Source of the DNA: Tahibacter sp042701255
GTDB lineage: Bacteria; Pseudomonadota; Gammaproteobacteria; Xanthomonadales; Rhodanobacteraceae
Assembly (NCBI RefSeq): GCF_042701255.1
Contig: NZ_CP170554.1
Span: 5,766,001 to 5,830,000 of the forward strand
Direction of reading: 5' to 3'
DNA: 64,000 bases
The notes under the pieces were generated by a model that saw only the letters and a program-made list of their open reading frames with translations, was not told where the DNA came from and did no database searches. Numbering within the stretch: the stretch's first letter is position 1; the number at the start of each line of letters is the position of its first letter. Position numbers and translations under genes: made by a program. Positions 34,561 to 41,749 of the stretch are shown piece by piece.

Positions 34561-34911
34561 TCAGTCCGGCGGTGACTCGGGTTCGGTCGCACTGGTCAGC
34601 GCGTCGGTCAGCGCATCGACCGGCCCGGCCAGCGCCGAGAGCAGCGCCGCGGCGGCGATGCGGATTTCCGGGTCCTCGTTGCGCAGCCATTCGGCGAGGC
34701 GCTGGTCGATCGGCCGCGCCAGCGCGCCTATCGCATCGAAACCGTAGGCAGGGGCCGAACCGCTGAGCCGGTGTACCTGCTGATGCAGCTCGACGATCAG
34801 CGCGCGTTCGTCGGGCTGCCGCTGCAGCCGCTGCCATTGCGCGCGTACGTCGGCCGCTTTCTGCGGCAGCGAATGCAGATAGCGCAGACGCAGTTCTTCG
34901 AGTTTGTCCAT
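34561..34911 (-). CDS. Hpt (histidine phosphotransfer) domain protein
   Basis: The 116-residue cytosolic protein is a single Hpt four-helix domain. The phospho-acceptor His lies in VHRLSGSAPAYGFDAIGALA, matching the H[RK]L.G.A...G pattern, preceded by the helix RALIVELHQQ. A hydrophobic-rich helix pair follows (PEIRIAAAALLSALAGPVDA). Such proteins relay phosphate between a hybrid sensor kinase and a response regulator, but no kinase is adjacent. ATG 34911 is preferred, with AGGA 7-10 bp upstream; an ATG two codons earlier is also possible. It is divergent from the DUF937 gene. Its 3' sequence borders the degenerate tandem repeats. Confidence 0.8.
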   Translation of the reverse strand: MDKLEELRLRYLHSLPQKAADVRAQWQRLQRQPDERALIVELHQQVHRLSGSAPAYGFDAIGALARPIDQRLAEWLRNEDPEIRIAAAALLSALAGPVDALTDALTSATEPESPPD

Positions 34912-35073
34912 GAGCATCCTGCGGCGGGACTCGGCGGCGGCGACTGCCAGCACGCTACGCGCGGCGGTTGCCCGGCGCCAGCCCGGCGCGGCGAAACGTT
35001 ACATCTTTTCTCGTCTGCTGCGAATTCTCTCCGCGGTGGTAACGTGTGCTCCCCTGCAGTTCGGAGAAGGTCC

Positions 35074-35793
35074 ATGAGCGGATTGGTCGATGCGGTAATG
35101 GCGCAGATCGGCGACGACGAAGTCGGCGCGATCGCGCAGCGATTCGGCATGAGCCCGGGTCAGGCCCAGGCAGCCATAGAACAAACCTTGCCGCTGATGG
35201 TCGGCGCGATGGCGAAGAACGCGGCCACGCCCGACGGCGCCGAAGCGCTGCACACGGCGCTCGGCGATCACGTCGGCAGCGATCTCGGCGGCCTGCTCGG
35301 TGGGTTGCTCGGCGGCGGCGGCAGCGGCAGTGCAGCCGGCGGCGGCCTCGGTTCGCTGGGTTCGCTGGCCGAAGCCGTACTTGGCGGTATGGGTGGCGGC
35401 GCGAGTCAGAGCGCAGCGCCGGCATCCGGCGGCAACGACATGCTCGGCGGCATCGGCGGCGCGATCCTCGGCAATATCTTCGGCAACAAGCGCGGCCAGG
35501 CCGAACAGGGCCTCGGCCAGACCACGGGTCTCGGCGGCGCCAACGCGGGCCAGCTCATGGCCATGCTCGCGCCGATCGTCATGGCCGTGCTCGCACGCAT
35601 GAACCAGCAGCGCAGTCTCGGCCCGGGCGGCCTGACCGACATGCTCGGCAGCGAAACCCAGCGTACGCGCGAAGCCGGCGGCGTCGGCGGCGGACTGCTC
35701 GGCGCCGTGCTCGACCGCGACGGCGACGGCGATGTGGATTTGTCGGATTTGTTGAGTATGGGCGGCAGCGTCCTTGCTGCCACGCGGCGCTGA
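35074..35793 (+). CDS. DUF937 (YidB-like) protein with EF-hand-like C-terminal loop
   Basis: GGAGAAGG lies directly before ATG 35074. The 239-residue protein begins SGLVDAVMAQIGDDEVGAIA and QRFGMSPGQAQAAIEQTLPL, the usual DUF937 start, with a second helical block at ~155-180 (AGQLMAMLAPIVMAVLARMN). In between are Gly/Ser-rich stretches of low complexity (GGGGSGSAAGGGLGSLG). Near the C-terminus is DRDGDGDVDLSDLLS, which matches a dockerin/EF-hand calcium-binding loop and is characteristic of the family in some proteobacteria. Role unknown; cytosolic, no signal peptide. The next gene on the same strand, lysM, is 171 bp away. Confidence 0.85.
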   Translation: MSGLVDAVMAQIGDDEVGAIAQRFGMSPGQAQAAIEQTLPLMVGAMAKNAATPDGAEALHTALGDHVGSDLGGLLGGLLGGGGSGSAAGGGLGSLGSLAEAVLGGMGGGASQSAAPASGGNDMLGGIGGAILGNIFGNKRGQAEQGLGQTTGLGGANAGQLMAMLAPIVMAVLARMNQQRSLGPGGLTDMLGSETQRTREAGGVGGGLLGAVLDRDGDGDVDLSDLLSMGGSVLAATRR

Positions 35794-35859
35794 TGTAGAA
35801 AGTCCTCGGCAACTGCCAGCAGAATGGCGCTTGCTGCCCTGCTGCTCTTCTCCACAACC

Positions 35860-35907
35860 CCGCCGAACGCCCGCTGGCGTCTGGCCGCCCCTTGATTCGA
35901 GGGGCTT
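35860..35907. repeat. short dispersed repeat, copy 1 (inverted copy at 43161-43215)
   Basis: GCGTCTGGCCGCCCCTTGATTCGAGGGGC-like sequence downstream of the DUF937 gene. Its reverse complement reads CCCCTCGAATCAAGG then GGCGGCCAGACGCC, very like CCCCTCGAATCGAGG then AGGCGGTCGGACGCC at 43164-43192. The arms GCCCCT/AGGGGC can pair as a small hairpin. Confidence 0.6.
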
Positions 35908-35964
35908 CAACAGCAAAAGCCGAATTCCGATTCAGAGTTTCCCCAACCTTCAGGAGACGAAACC

Positions 35965-36393
35965 ATGGGACTGTTCGATTTCATGAAAGACGCGGGCGCC
36001 AAGGTGCTCGACGCGGTCGCCAATCCGGCCAAGGCGCCGGAGCAGATCAAGGAACACATCGAAAAGGAAATCGGCGTCAAGGACGTCGACGTGCAGTTCA
36101 TCGACGGCACGGTCAAGATCACCGGCGACGCCGCGACCCAGGCCGACAAGGAACGCCTGATCCTCGCCGCCGGCAACATCAAGGGCGTGGAAAAGATCGA
36201 GGACAACATCGCGGTCAAGGAAGCCGGTGCCGAGGCGCGCATGTACACGGTCAAGTCCGGCGACACCCTGAGCAAGATCGCCAAGCAGTTCTACGGCAAC
36301 GCCGGCGAGTACGAGAAGATCTTCGAAGCGAACAAGCCCCAGCTCAAGCATCCGGACAAGATCTATCCGGGACAGATGCTGCGCATTCCCTGA
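35965..36393 (+). CDS. lysM: BON-LysM potassium/peptidoglycan-binding protein
   Basis: The 142-residue protein has the layout of E. coli YgaU/Kbp: a short N-terminal helix (MGLFDFMKDAGAKVLDAVAN), a BON domain (~25-90; VKDVDVQFIDGTVKITGDAA, KERLILAAGNIKGVEKIEDN) and a C-terminal LysM domain (~94-142; MYTVKSGDTLSKIAKQFYGN, YPGQMLRIP). The E. coli homologue is a cytoplasmic K+ sensor. No signal peptide here either, which fits that picture. AGGAG lies 8 bp before ATG 35965. A strong hairpin follows the gene at 36451. Confidence 0.95.
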   Translation: MGLFDFMKDAGAKVLDAVANPAKAPEQIKEHIEKEIGVKDVDVQFIDGTVKITGDAATQADKERLILAAGNIKGVEKIEDNIAVKEAGAEARMYTVKSGDTLSKIAKQFYGNAGEYEKIFEANKPQLKHPDKIYPGQMLRIP

Positions 36394-36450
36394 GATAGCG
36401 AGGCAGTTTCGGCAGCGCCACTCCGGATGCTCTGCTGATTGACTCCACAC

Positions 36451-36479
36451 CGCCGGTCGCGCCTGGTGCGCGACCGGCG
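36451..36479 (+). terminator. terminator-like hairpin after lysM
   Basis: CGCCGGTCGCGC (36451-36462), loop CTGGT, exact complement 36468-36479, then TCTCTT. A 12-bp GC-rich stem 58 bp past the lysM stop with a weak T-rich tail. Confidence 0.75.
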
Positions 36480-36580
36480 TCTCTTGATGCAACTCCGGAA
36501 AGCCGGAGCTGACTTACTCAAAGACGATGGAATCGTCGGGAGACGATTCCGAGTGGTTCTTGCGTCCGGACCACGCCGCA

Positions 36581-36703
36581 AAAACCCATCCCCACCCATA
36601 CCCTCCCCTTGAAGGGGAGGGATTTTCGCGGCCAGACACCAGAAACTCGCCTGTTTCAGGCTGGTTTTCGCCGAGCGGTACAAGCCCTCCCCTTCAAGGG
36701 GAG
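36581..36703. repeat. palindromic intergenic repeat copy C, left part (split by IS110 element)
   Basis: Starts AAAACCCATCCCCACCCATA then CCCTCCCCTTGAAGGGGAGGG, followed by a ~65-bp centre and the inverted arm CCCTCCCCTTCAAGGGGAG ending at 36703. The arm resumes as GGTATGGGTGGGGATGGGG at 37862-37880. Joining these flanks gives a continuous inverted repeat, so the insertion site of the IS110 element is exact to within the 2-bp core. Confidence 0.85.
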
Positions 36704-36737
36704 CAACTGTCTTGATGCCCTAGCCAGTAGCGAGGTT

Positions 36738-37658
36738 CTACTGCACGGCGAGTGCTCGTCGCTCGTCGCGCAGTCGGGCATTGAGGATGGTGAGCAACTT
36801 GCGCATGCAGGCCACGAGCGCGACCTTGGCGGGTTTGCCGGCAGCACGCAGGCGCTCGTAGAACGGTTTGATGGAAGGTTCCCAGCGGACGGCCACCACG
36901 GCAGCCATGTAGAGAACCTCGCGTACTGATGCTCGGCCGCCCCCGATGCGTCGGTATCCGCGACGCCCACCGCTGTCGTCGTTGAGTGGAGCCACCCCCA
37001 CCAACTGGGCGATGGCCTTGCGATCCAGCAGACCCAGCTCCGGCAACTGGGCCAGCAGCGTCGCCTTCATGACCGTACCGATGCCTTTGAGGCTGCTCAA
37101 GGCAGCCGTGGCATGCGCCTTGATCCGTTGACGAATCTCGCGTTCCAGCGCTTGCTTTTCCTTGACCAGCAGGCTGATCAGCGCCTCGATATGCGCCCGT
37201 AATACAGCCTCGCTCACCCCGGCAAGCTGCTGTTTCTCTTGCTGAATACGCCCCACCACATGACGGCGTCGCTGGACCCAGGCACGCAGCTGGGTTCGCC
37301 ACGGGTCCGGTAGCTCATGACGCCGCAACTGCTCGCCCAGGGCCACCACCATGTGCGCCAGCACCTTCGCATCCACCGCGTCTGTCTTCGCCAGCCGATT
37401 CGTCGCCTTGGCAAAATCACGAACCTGACGCGCGTTCAGCCGGCATACCCACACGCCCTTCTCACACAGCGCGTCCAGCACGCCCTGCTCATACCGGCCT
37501 GACGCTTCCACCAGCACGCGCACCGACCGCCGGCCTTTCAACCACCGCACCAAACCCGCCAGGCCCGCTGCGTCATTGCTGAATCGCTGCGTCGGCTCTT
37601 CGCCGTGTACCGCCACATCCAGCCAGTCTTTGCTCACGTCAATGCCGATGCCGATCAT
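36738..37658 (-). CDS. IS110-family transposase (DEDD/serine recombinase)
   Basis: The 306-residue protein is a full-length IS110 recombinase. The N-terminal RuvC-like DEDD domain starts MIGIGIDVSKDWLDVAVHGE, with further acidic residues in VRVLVEASGRYEQGVLDALC and AKTDAVDAKVLAHMVV. The C-terminal Tnp_IS116/110 domain has LSSLKGIGTVMKATLLAQLP, LVGVAPLNDDSGGRRGYRRI and GRASVREVLYMAAVVA, the last holding the conserved Ser. The enzyme acts with an RNA guide encoded in the element. The frame is intact. It is read away from the dehydratase gene and towards lysM. Confidence 0.95.
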   Translation of the reverse strand: MIGIGIDVSKDWLDVAVHGEEPTQRFSNDAAGLAGLVRWLKGRRSVRVLVEASGRYEQGVLDALCEKGVWVCRLNARQVRDFAKATNRLAKTDAVDAKVLAHMVVALGEQLRRHELPDPWRTQLRAWVQRRRHVVGRIQQEKQQLAGVSEAVLRAHIEALISLLVKEKQALEREIRQRIKAHATAALSSLKGIGTVMKATLLAQLPELGLLDRKAIAQLVGVAPLNDDSGGRRGYRRIGGGRASVREVLYMAAVVAVRWEPSIKPFYERLRAAGKPAKVALVACMRKLLTILNARLRDERRALAVQ

Positions 37659-37681
37659 CGCTCTTCTCCGCTACAGTCGCT

Positions 37682-37833
37682 GCGTCGAGAGCCTCACGAT
37701 CTCCCTGCCTTATCGGTGCGAACGATAGTCGGGCAACTGTTCGGGCGTATCGTGAGTTCCGGCATGCGGCTCCATGCTCCCCTGCGGTCGTTTGACCAAG
37801 GGTTTACCGGGCGCGCATGCCGGCTCTCGACGC
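37682..37833 (-). ncRNA. candidate bridge RNA of the IS110 element
   Basis: This 5' non-coding part of the element can fold into an outer 12-bp stem (GCGTCGAGAGCC 37682-37693 with 37822-37833) enclosing two stem-loops. One uses CCGGCATGCG (37759-37768) with 37814-37823; the other TCACGAT (37694-37700) with 37749-37755. In RNA sense the first loop contains ACCCT and AGGGGAG, matching the left side and the complement of the right side of the insertion site. The second contains ACAGTTGC and GATAAG, matching the element's right end and the complement of its left end. This is the target-loop/donor-loop layout of known bridge RNAs. Folding was done by eye only. Confidence 0.72.
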
Positions 37834-37861
37834 CTAGATTACGGAGACCCCAAGAGATAAG

Positions 37862-37882
37862 GGTATGGGTGGGGATGGGGTT
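37862..37882. repeat. palindromic repeat copy C, right part
   Basis: GGTATGGGTGGGGATGGGGTT continues copy C across the IS110 element. The following 180 bp up to the dehydratase start show nothing recognisable beyond a weak leader. Confidence 0.8.
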
Positions 37883-38061
37883 GCTCCTACGGTTGAACGC
37901 AACGGAGAACGCGGAAAAACACCAGATCCGTTCCACTGCTTTCGGACGGCAACTGATCCAACGGCCCCACTCCCGGCAGCCGCTTCCCCAACCAAAGACC
38001 TGCGCCGCACCTTGCGCCACAGCGGCATACTCGGAGCCTCATCGCTTCGACGGCTCGCATC

Positions 38062-39021
38062 ATGAACGACAGCAACGAACCAGCGCCGGCGCTGCCGGGT
38101 CGCGACGATGTCGAGGCGGCAGCGGCACGCATCCGAGGGCATGTGCGGGTGACGCCGGTAGTGCAGCCGGGTGCGGGTTTCGTCGACGGCGATGCGGAGC
38201 TGTACCTGAAGCTCGAATGCCTGCAGCACAGCGGTTCGTTCAAACCACGCGGCGCGTTCAATCGCGTGCTGTCGCAGACCCAGCTGCCGGAAGCGGGATT
38301 GATCGCCGCATCGGGCGGCAATCACGGCGCGGCCGTGGCGTATGTCGCGCGCGAACTCGGCCTGCGTGCCGAGGTGTTCGTGCCGGAAATCGCCGCGCCG
38401 GCGAAGATCGCGCGTCTGCGCGACTACGGCGCGGTACTGCGCATCGGCGGCCGCGACTATGCGGAAGCGCTCGCGGCGAGTCGTCTGCGCCGCGACGAGA
38501 GCGGCGCGCTGGAAATCCACGCCTATGACGAATTCGCCGTCGTCGCCGGCCAGGGCACGCTCGCGCGCGAGTTCGAACAGCAGGCCGGCAAGCTCGATAC
38601 GCTCGTCGTCGCGGTCGGCGGCGGCGGGCTGCTGGCCGGACTGCTGGCCTGGCACGGCCGCAATGTACGCGTCGTCGCCGTGGAACCGGAGCGCAGCGCG
38701 GCACTGCATACGGCGCTCGCGCAGGGAGCGCCCTGCGACGTCGAGGTCGCCGGCGTCGCCGCCGACTCGCTCGGTGCGCGGCGTGCGGGCCGTATCGCGT
38801 TCGCGCTGGCGCAGGCGAATGCGCTGACCAGCGTACTCGTCGCCGACGACGCCATCATCGCCGCGCAGTTGCGGCTTTGGTCGCAGCTGCGCGTCGTCGC
38901 CGAACCCGGCGGCGCCGCGGCGCTGGCCGCGCTGCTGTCCGGCGCCTATCGGCCGCAGCCCGGCGAACGCGTCGGCGTCGTGGTCTGCGGCGCGAACACC
39001 GATCCGGGCCTCGTCGCCTAG
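38062..39021 (+). CDS. PLP-dependent serine/threonine dehydratase family protein
   Basis: The 319-residue cytosolic protein belongs to the fold-type II PLP enzymes (threonine dehydratase/serine racemase). The PLP-binding Lys lies in HSGSFKPRGAFNRVL, the substrate loop is ASGGNHGAAVAYVARELG, and the phosphate-binding loop is VAVGGGGLLAGLLAW. It lacks the C-terminal ACT-like regulatory domain of biosynthetic IlvA, so a catabolic dehydratase or racemase role is more likely: conversion of serine/threonine to oxo acid plus ammonia. The start ATG 38062 has no strong ribosome site. Located directly after the IS110 insertion; its promoter probably lies in the ~180 bp between. Exact substrate open. 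Confidence 0.88.
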   Translation: MNDSNEPAPALPGRDDVEAAAARIRGHVRVTPVVQPGAGFVDGDAELYLKLECLQHSGSFKPRGAFNRVLSQTQLPEAGLIAASGGNHGAAVAYVARELGLRAEVFVPEIAAPAKIARLRDYGAVLRIGGRDYAEALAASRLRRDESGALEIHAYDEFAVVAGQGTLAREFEQQAGKLDTLVVAVGGGGLLAGLLAWHGRNVRVVAVEPERSAALHTALAQGAPCDVEVAGVAADSLGARRAGRIAFALAQANALTSVLVADDAIIAAQLRLWSQLRVVAEPGGAAALAALLSGAYRPQPGERVGVVVCGANTDPGLVA

Positions 39022-39064
39022 CGCAGATCCGCCGAAGCGGACCTGAGCCGAGCCGCGCGCGGCT

Positions 39065-40204
39065 TCAGCCTCGCGTTTTCCACAAGGCAAGAACTTCCTT
39101 TTCACGCTCGGGCGCGAGTCCTGCGCGCGGCTTCTGACGACGCTCCTCGCTCTGCGCCTGCCACCAGGCCAGGGTGTCCTTGGCCGTCGCGGTCAGCGGA
39201 CGGAAGCTCAGTCCGCGCGCCCGCGCCGCGGCGATGCTGCGACGCGCGAAACCGGCGGTGTCGCCGCTGCCGGGCAGCCAGACCGGCATGTCGCCCCAGG
39301 GCGAGACTTTCTGCTCGGCGAGAAACTCCTGGGATGCCCAGGTGAAGTTCGCATCGCTGCCGACGATGTCGCGCAGGTTCTCGAGCAGCCCGCGCATGCT
39401 CAGCGGACCGGCGGGTCCGGTCGCGTTGAACGTGCCGAACGCGCGCTGCTCGGCCATGCGGATGGTCCATTCGGCCAGATCGCGTGCATCGATGAATTGC
39501 ACCGGATCGTTGCCGTCGCCGGGCGCGAGCACTTCGCCGCCGCGGGCCACGCGCACGGGCCAGTAGGTGAAGCGGTCGGTCTCGTCGCCGGGACCGACGA
39601 TGAGGCCGGGCCGGATCACGGTCACCGCATCCTTGAACCAGTGCTTCGCTTCCTGTTCGGAGCGCGCCTTCAGCGGACCGTACAGCGACATATCGGCGCG
39701 CAGCTTTTCCTGCGTTTCGGCCATGGCGTCCTGGCCGGTGTAGGCGGCCACGGCGGCGCTTTCGTCGGCATCGGCCACGGCGTCGCTGGCATAGACCGAG
39801 ATCGTCGAGATGAAGATGTACTGCTTGACCTTGCCCTGCAGCACCTTGCCGACGTCGCGCACCCAGAACGGCAGCGAGGTCGGATTGTCGATGCAGACGT
39901 CCCACTCGCGGCCGGCCAGCGAAGCGAGATCGCCGGTGTTGCGATCGCCCTGCAGCTCCTCGACCTCGGCCGGCCACTCGCGCGGCTTGCGGCCGCGGTT
40001 GAACAGGGTCAGCTGATGGCCGCGCTCCAGCGCATAGCGCACCTGATGCGGCCCGGTGAATCCGGTGCCGCCGAGTATCAGGATGCGCAGCGGCCGTGCG
40101 GCGCGTTGTGCCGGTGCCGCCTGCGCGGCCGGCAGCAGTCCGTTCAGCAGGCCGGCCGCGGTAGCGGCTCCGGCCAATTGCAACCAACGACGACGATCGA
40201 TCAT
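39065..40204 (-). CDS. Tat-exported NAD-dependent epimerase/dehydratase family protein
   Basis: The N-terminus MIDRRRWLQLAGAATAAGLL followed by NGLLPAAQA is a twin-arginine signal (RRRWLQ plus a moderately hydrophobic core and AQA cleavage site), so the protein should be exported folded with its cofactor. The mature part is an extended SDR fold: RILILGGTGFTGPHQVRYAL (NAD(P)-binding), IFISTISVYAS, the VIRPGLIVGPGDETDRF segment and FIDARDLAEWTIRM. The usual YxxxK appears altered (SLYGPLKARSEQ reads Y..LK). ATG 40204 overlaps the stop of the upstream transporter gene by 4 bp (ATGA), so the two are one translational unit. A periplasmic SDR of this kind is often called isoflavone-reductase-like; its substrate is unknown. 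Confidence 0.85.
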   Translation of the reverse strand: MIDRRRWLQLAGAATAAGLLNGLLPAAQAAPAQRAARPLRILILGGTGFTGPHQVRYALERGHQLTLFNRGRKPREWPAEVEELQGDRNTGDLASLAGREWDVCIDNPTSLPFWVRDVGKVLQGKVKQYIFISTISVYASDAVADADESAAVAAYTGQDAMAETQEKLRADMSLYGPLKARSEQEAKHWFKDAVTVIRPGLIVGPGDETDRFTYWPVRVARGGEVLAPGDGNDPVQFIDARDLAEWTIRMAEQRAFGTFNATGPAGPLSMRGLLENLRDIVGSDANFTWASQEFLAEQKVSPWGDMPVWLPGSGDTAGFARRSIAAARARGLSFRPLTATAKDTLAWWQAQSEERRQKPRAGLAPEREKEVLALWKTRG

Positions 40205-41541
40205 GGACGTGCTCCTTCGTGTATGCAGGGTGCGGAAGTGGTGACCGGCGCGAGCGTCGCATGCCGCCGGCCGAGCCAGACGGCGACGATCAGCCAGGCC
40301 GCCGACAGCGGCACGGCGGCGCCGGCGATGGCGCCGAGGCTCAGACCCAGCGCAGCCAGCGCCGCATGGCTCCAGGCGCCGAGCTGGTCGCCGAAACGGA
40401 AGACGAAGGTATCGATGAAATTCTTCGCCTTGTATTTTTCTTCGCGGCTCAACGGCACGTAGAGCACTTCGCGCGCGGGCCGTGACAGCGCGAAATCGCC
40501 GGTGCGGCGCAGCACCTGCAGCAGGATCACGAGCGACAGCACCGGCGCCGCCGCGAGTGCGGCGAATCCGGCCAGCGACAGCAGCGGCAGGAACACCAGC
40601 ACCGCGCCGACGCCGACGCGTTCGAGCAGGCGCCCGGTCAGCAGCAGCTGCACGACCAGGGTCAATGCGTTGACCCAGACGTCGACGCGCGCGAAATACG
40701 CCGTGCGCGCGGCGCGGTCGACGATCTCGCGCGCGACGATCTCGGCCTGCAGCAGATACAGGAAAGCCGAGCCCCAGGTGAACAGCAGCATGAACAGCGC
40801 GATCGCGAGCAGATAGCGCGAACGCAGCACGCCGGACATGCCGGCCCAGGCGCTGCCGCCGATGATTTCGCGTTCGATGCGCGCCTGTGCGCCGTCGCGT
40901 TCGGCGACGTGGCCGCTCAGCGCGTACATCGCGCGCAGCGCGGCTTCGAGCAGCACCGCCGAGACCAGCAGCAGCGGCATCGTACCGACGAGCTCCACGA
41001 GCCAGCCGGTCAGCAGGCCGCCGGCCAGACCGCCCAAGGTGCCGCCGGCACCGATCAGACCATAGAGGCGGCGCGCCTGCGCCGCCTGGAACACGTCGGC
41101 CATGACCGCCCAGAACAGCGATACCGCGAACACGGCGAACACGCTGAGCCAGACGAAGAACACGCGCCCGGTCCAGACCTGCATCGATGCGGGCAGTATC
41201 TCCAGCGCGAGCGCGAACGCGATCAGGCAGGCGGCAAGTCCGCGATAGGCCCAGGCGACGAAGCGCCGCCGCGGCAGCCGTGCGACGAGCCGCGCGAACA
41301 GCGGCCCGACGAGCAAGGTCGCGCTCAGTGTGCCGAGGAACAGCCACGGCAGATGATTGACGCCGCCGGCCACGCCCATCTCGTCGCGGATGGGGCGCAG
41401 CACGTAGTAGGCCGCGAGCACGCAGAAAAAGTATACGAAAGACAGGATCAGCGGCCGGCGTTCCTCGCGCCTCACGCTGAAAAGGCTGTGCAGCAGTTGG
41501 GCGCGCGCCTGCCCGGCGCCGCCGTCAGGCGTCGTTCCCAT
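40201..41541 (-). CDS. Npt1/Npt2-type (ATP:ADP antiporter-like) membrane transporter
   Basis: The 446-residue protein has about 12 hydrophobic helices and the family start FVYFFCVLAAYYVLRPIRDE near residue 40. This segment is the hallmark of bacterial nucleotide-transporter-like (NTT/COG3202) proteins within the MFS. Further marks are FFVWLSVFAVFAVSLFWAVM, ADVFQAAQARRLYGLIGAGG and FRFGDQLGAWSHAALAALG. True NTTs of intracellular bacteria exchange ATP for ADP; free-living relatives such as this are of unknown substrate. ATG 41541 has GAGG 5-8 bp upstream. It is the first gene of a two-gene unit with the Tat epimerase (ATGA overlap), and is divergent from pepQ. Confidence 0.85.
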   Translation of the reverse strand: MGTTPDGGAGQARAQLLHSLFSVRREERRPLILSFVYFFCVLAAYYVLRPIRDEMGVAGGVNHLPWLFLGTLSATLLVGPLFARLVARLPRRRFVAWAYRGLAACLIAFALALEILPASMQVWTGRVFFVWLSVFAVFAVSLFWAVMADVFQAAQARRLYGLIGAGGTLGGLAGGLLTGWLVELVGTMPLLLVSAVLLEAALRAMYALSGHVAERDGAQARIEREIIGGSAWAGMSGVLRSRYLLAIALFMLLFTWGSAFLYLLQAEIVAREIVDRAARTAYFARVDVWVNALTLVVQLLLTGRLLERVGVGAVLVFLPLLSLAGFAALAAAPVLSLVILLQVLRRTGDFALSRPAREVLYVPLSREEKYKAKNFIDTFVFRFGDQLGAWSHAALAALGLSLGAIAGAAVPLSAAWLIVAVWLGRRHATLAPVTTSAPCIHEGARP

Positions 41542-41749
41542 GATGACCTCGGTTATCCGCAGAGCTGCGGCCGCTTCATTACAGGCGAGCGCTGCCGCTC
41601 GAGCCTGCGCAGGAAGTCGGGGGCGATGTTGCATTTATCGTCCTGGAGGTCATGGTCCGGCACCATGGCTTCCGGCACCGGCCGGGCGCGCTGCCGTCTA
41701 TGCCGCCGTGCGCTCAGGCACAATTGCCGCATTCCTGCCGGAGCCTCGC

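Larger units (their letters stand above)
36704..37861 (-). mobile_element. IS110-family insertion sequence, about 1.16 kb, complete
   Basis: The element lies in copy C of the palindromic repeat. Read on the minus strand, its left junction is ATACC-CT-TATCTCTT and its right junction CAGTTG-CT-CCCCTTG; the uninterrupted site is ATACC-CT-CCCCTTG. A CT dinucleotide is therefore kept on both sides, as in IS110-type recombination, and there are no terminal inverted repeats. The recombinase gene is preceded by about 200 nt of non-coding sequence and followed by only ~34 nt, the arrangement of the IS110 group, whose 5' region encodes the bridge RNA. Confidence 0.9.

Noticed and set aside
34295..34837. 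180-codon frame across the 44-bp repeats
   Set aside because: Overlaps the Hpt gene in another phase; the repeat period is not a multiple of three and no ribosome site is present.
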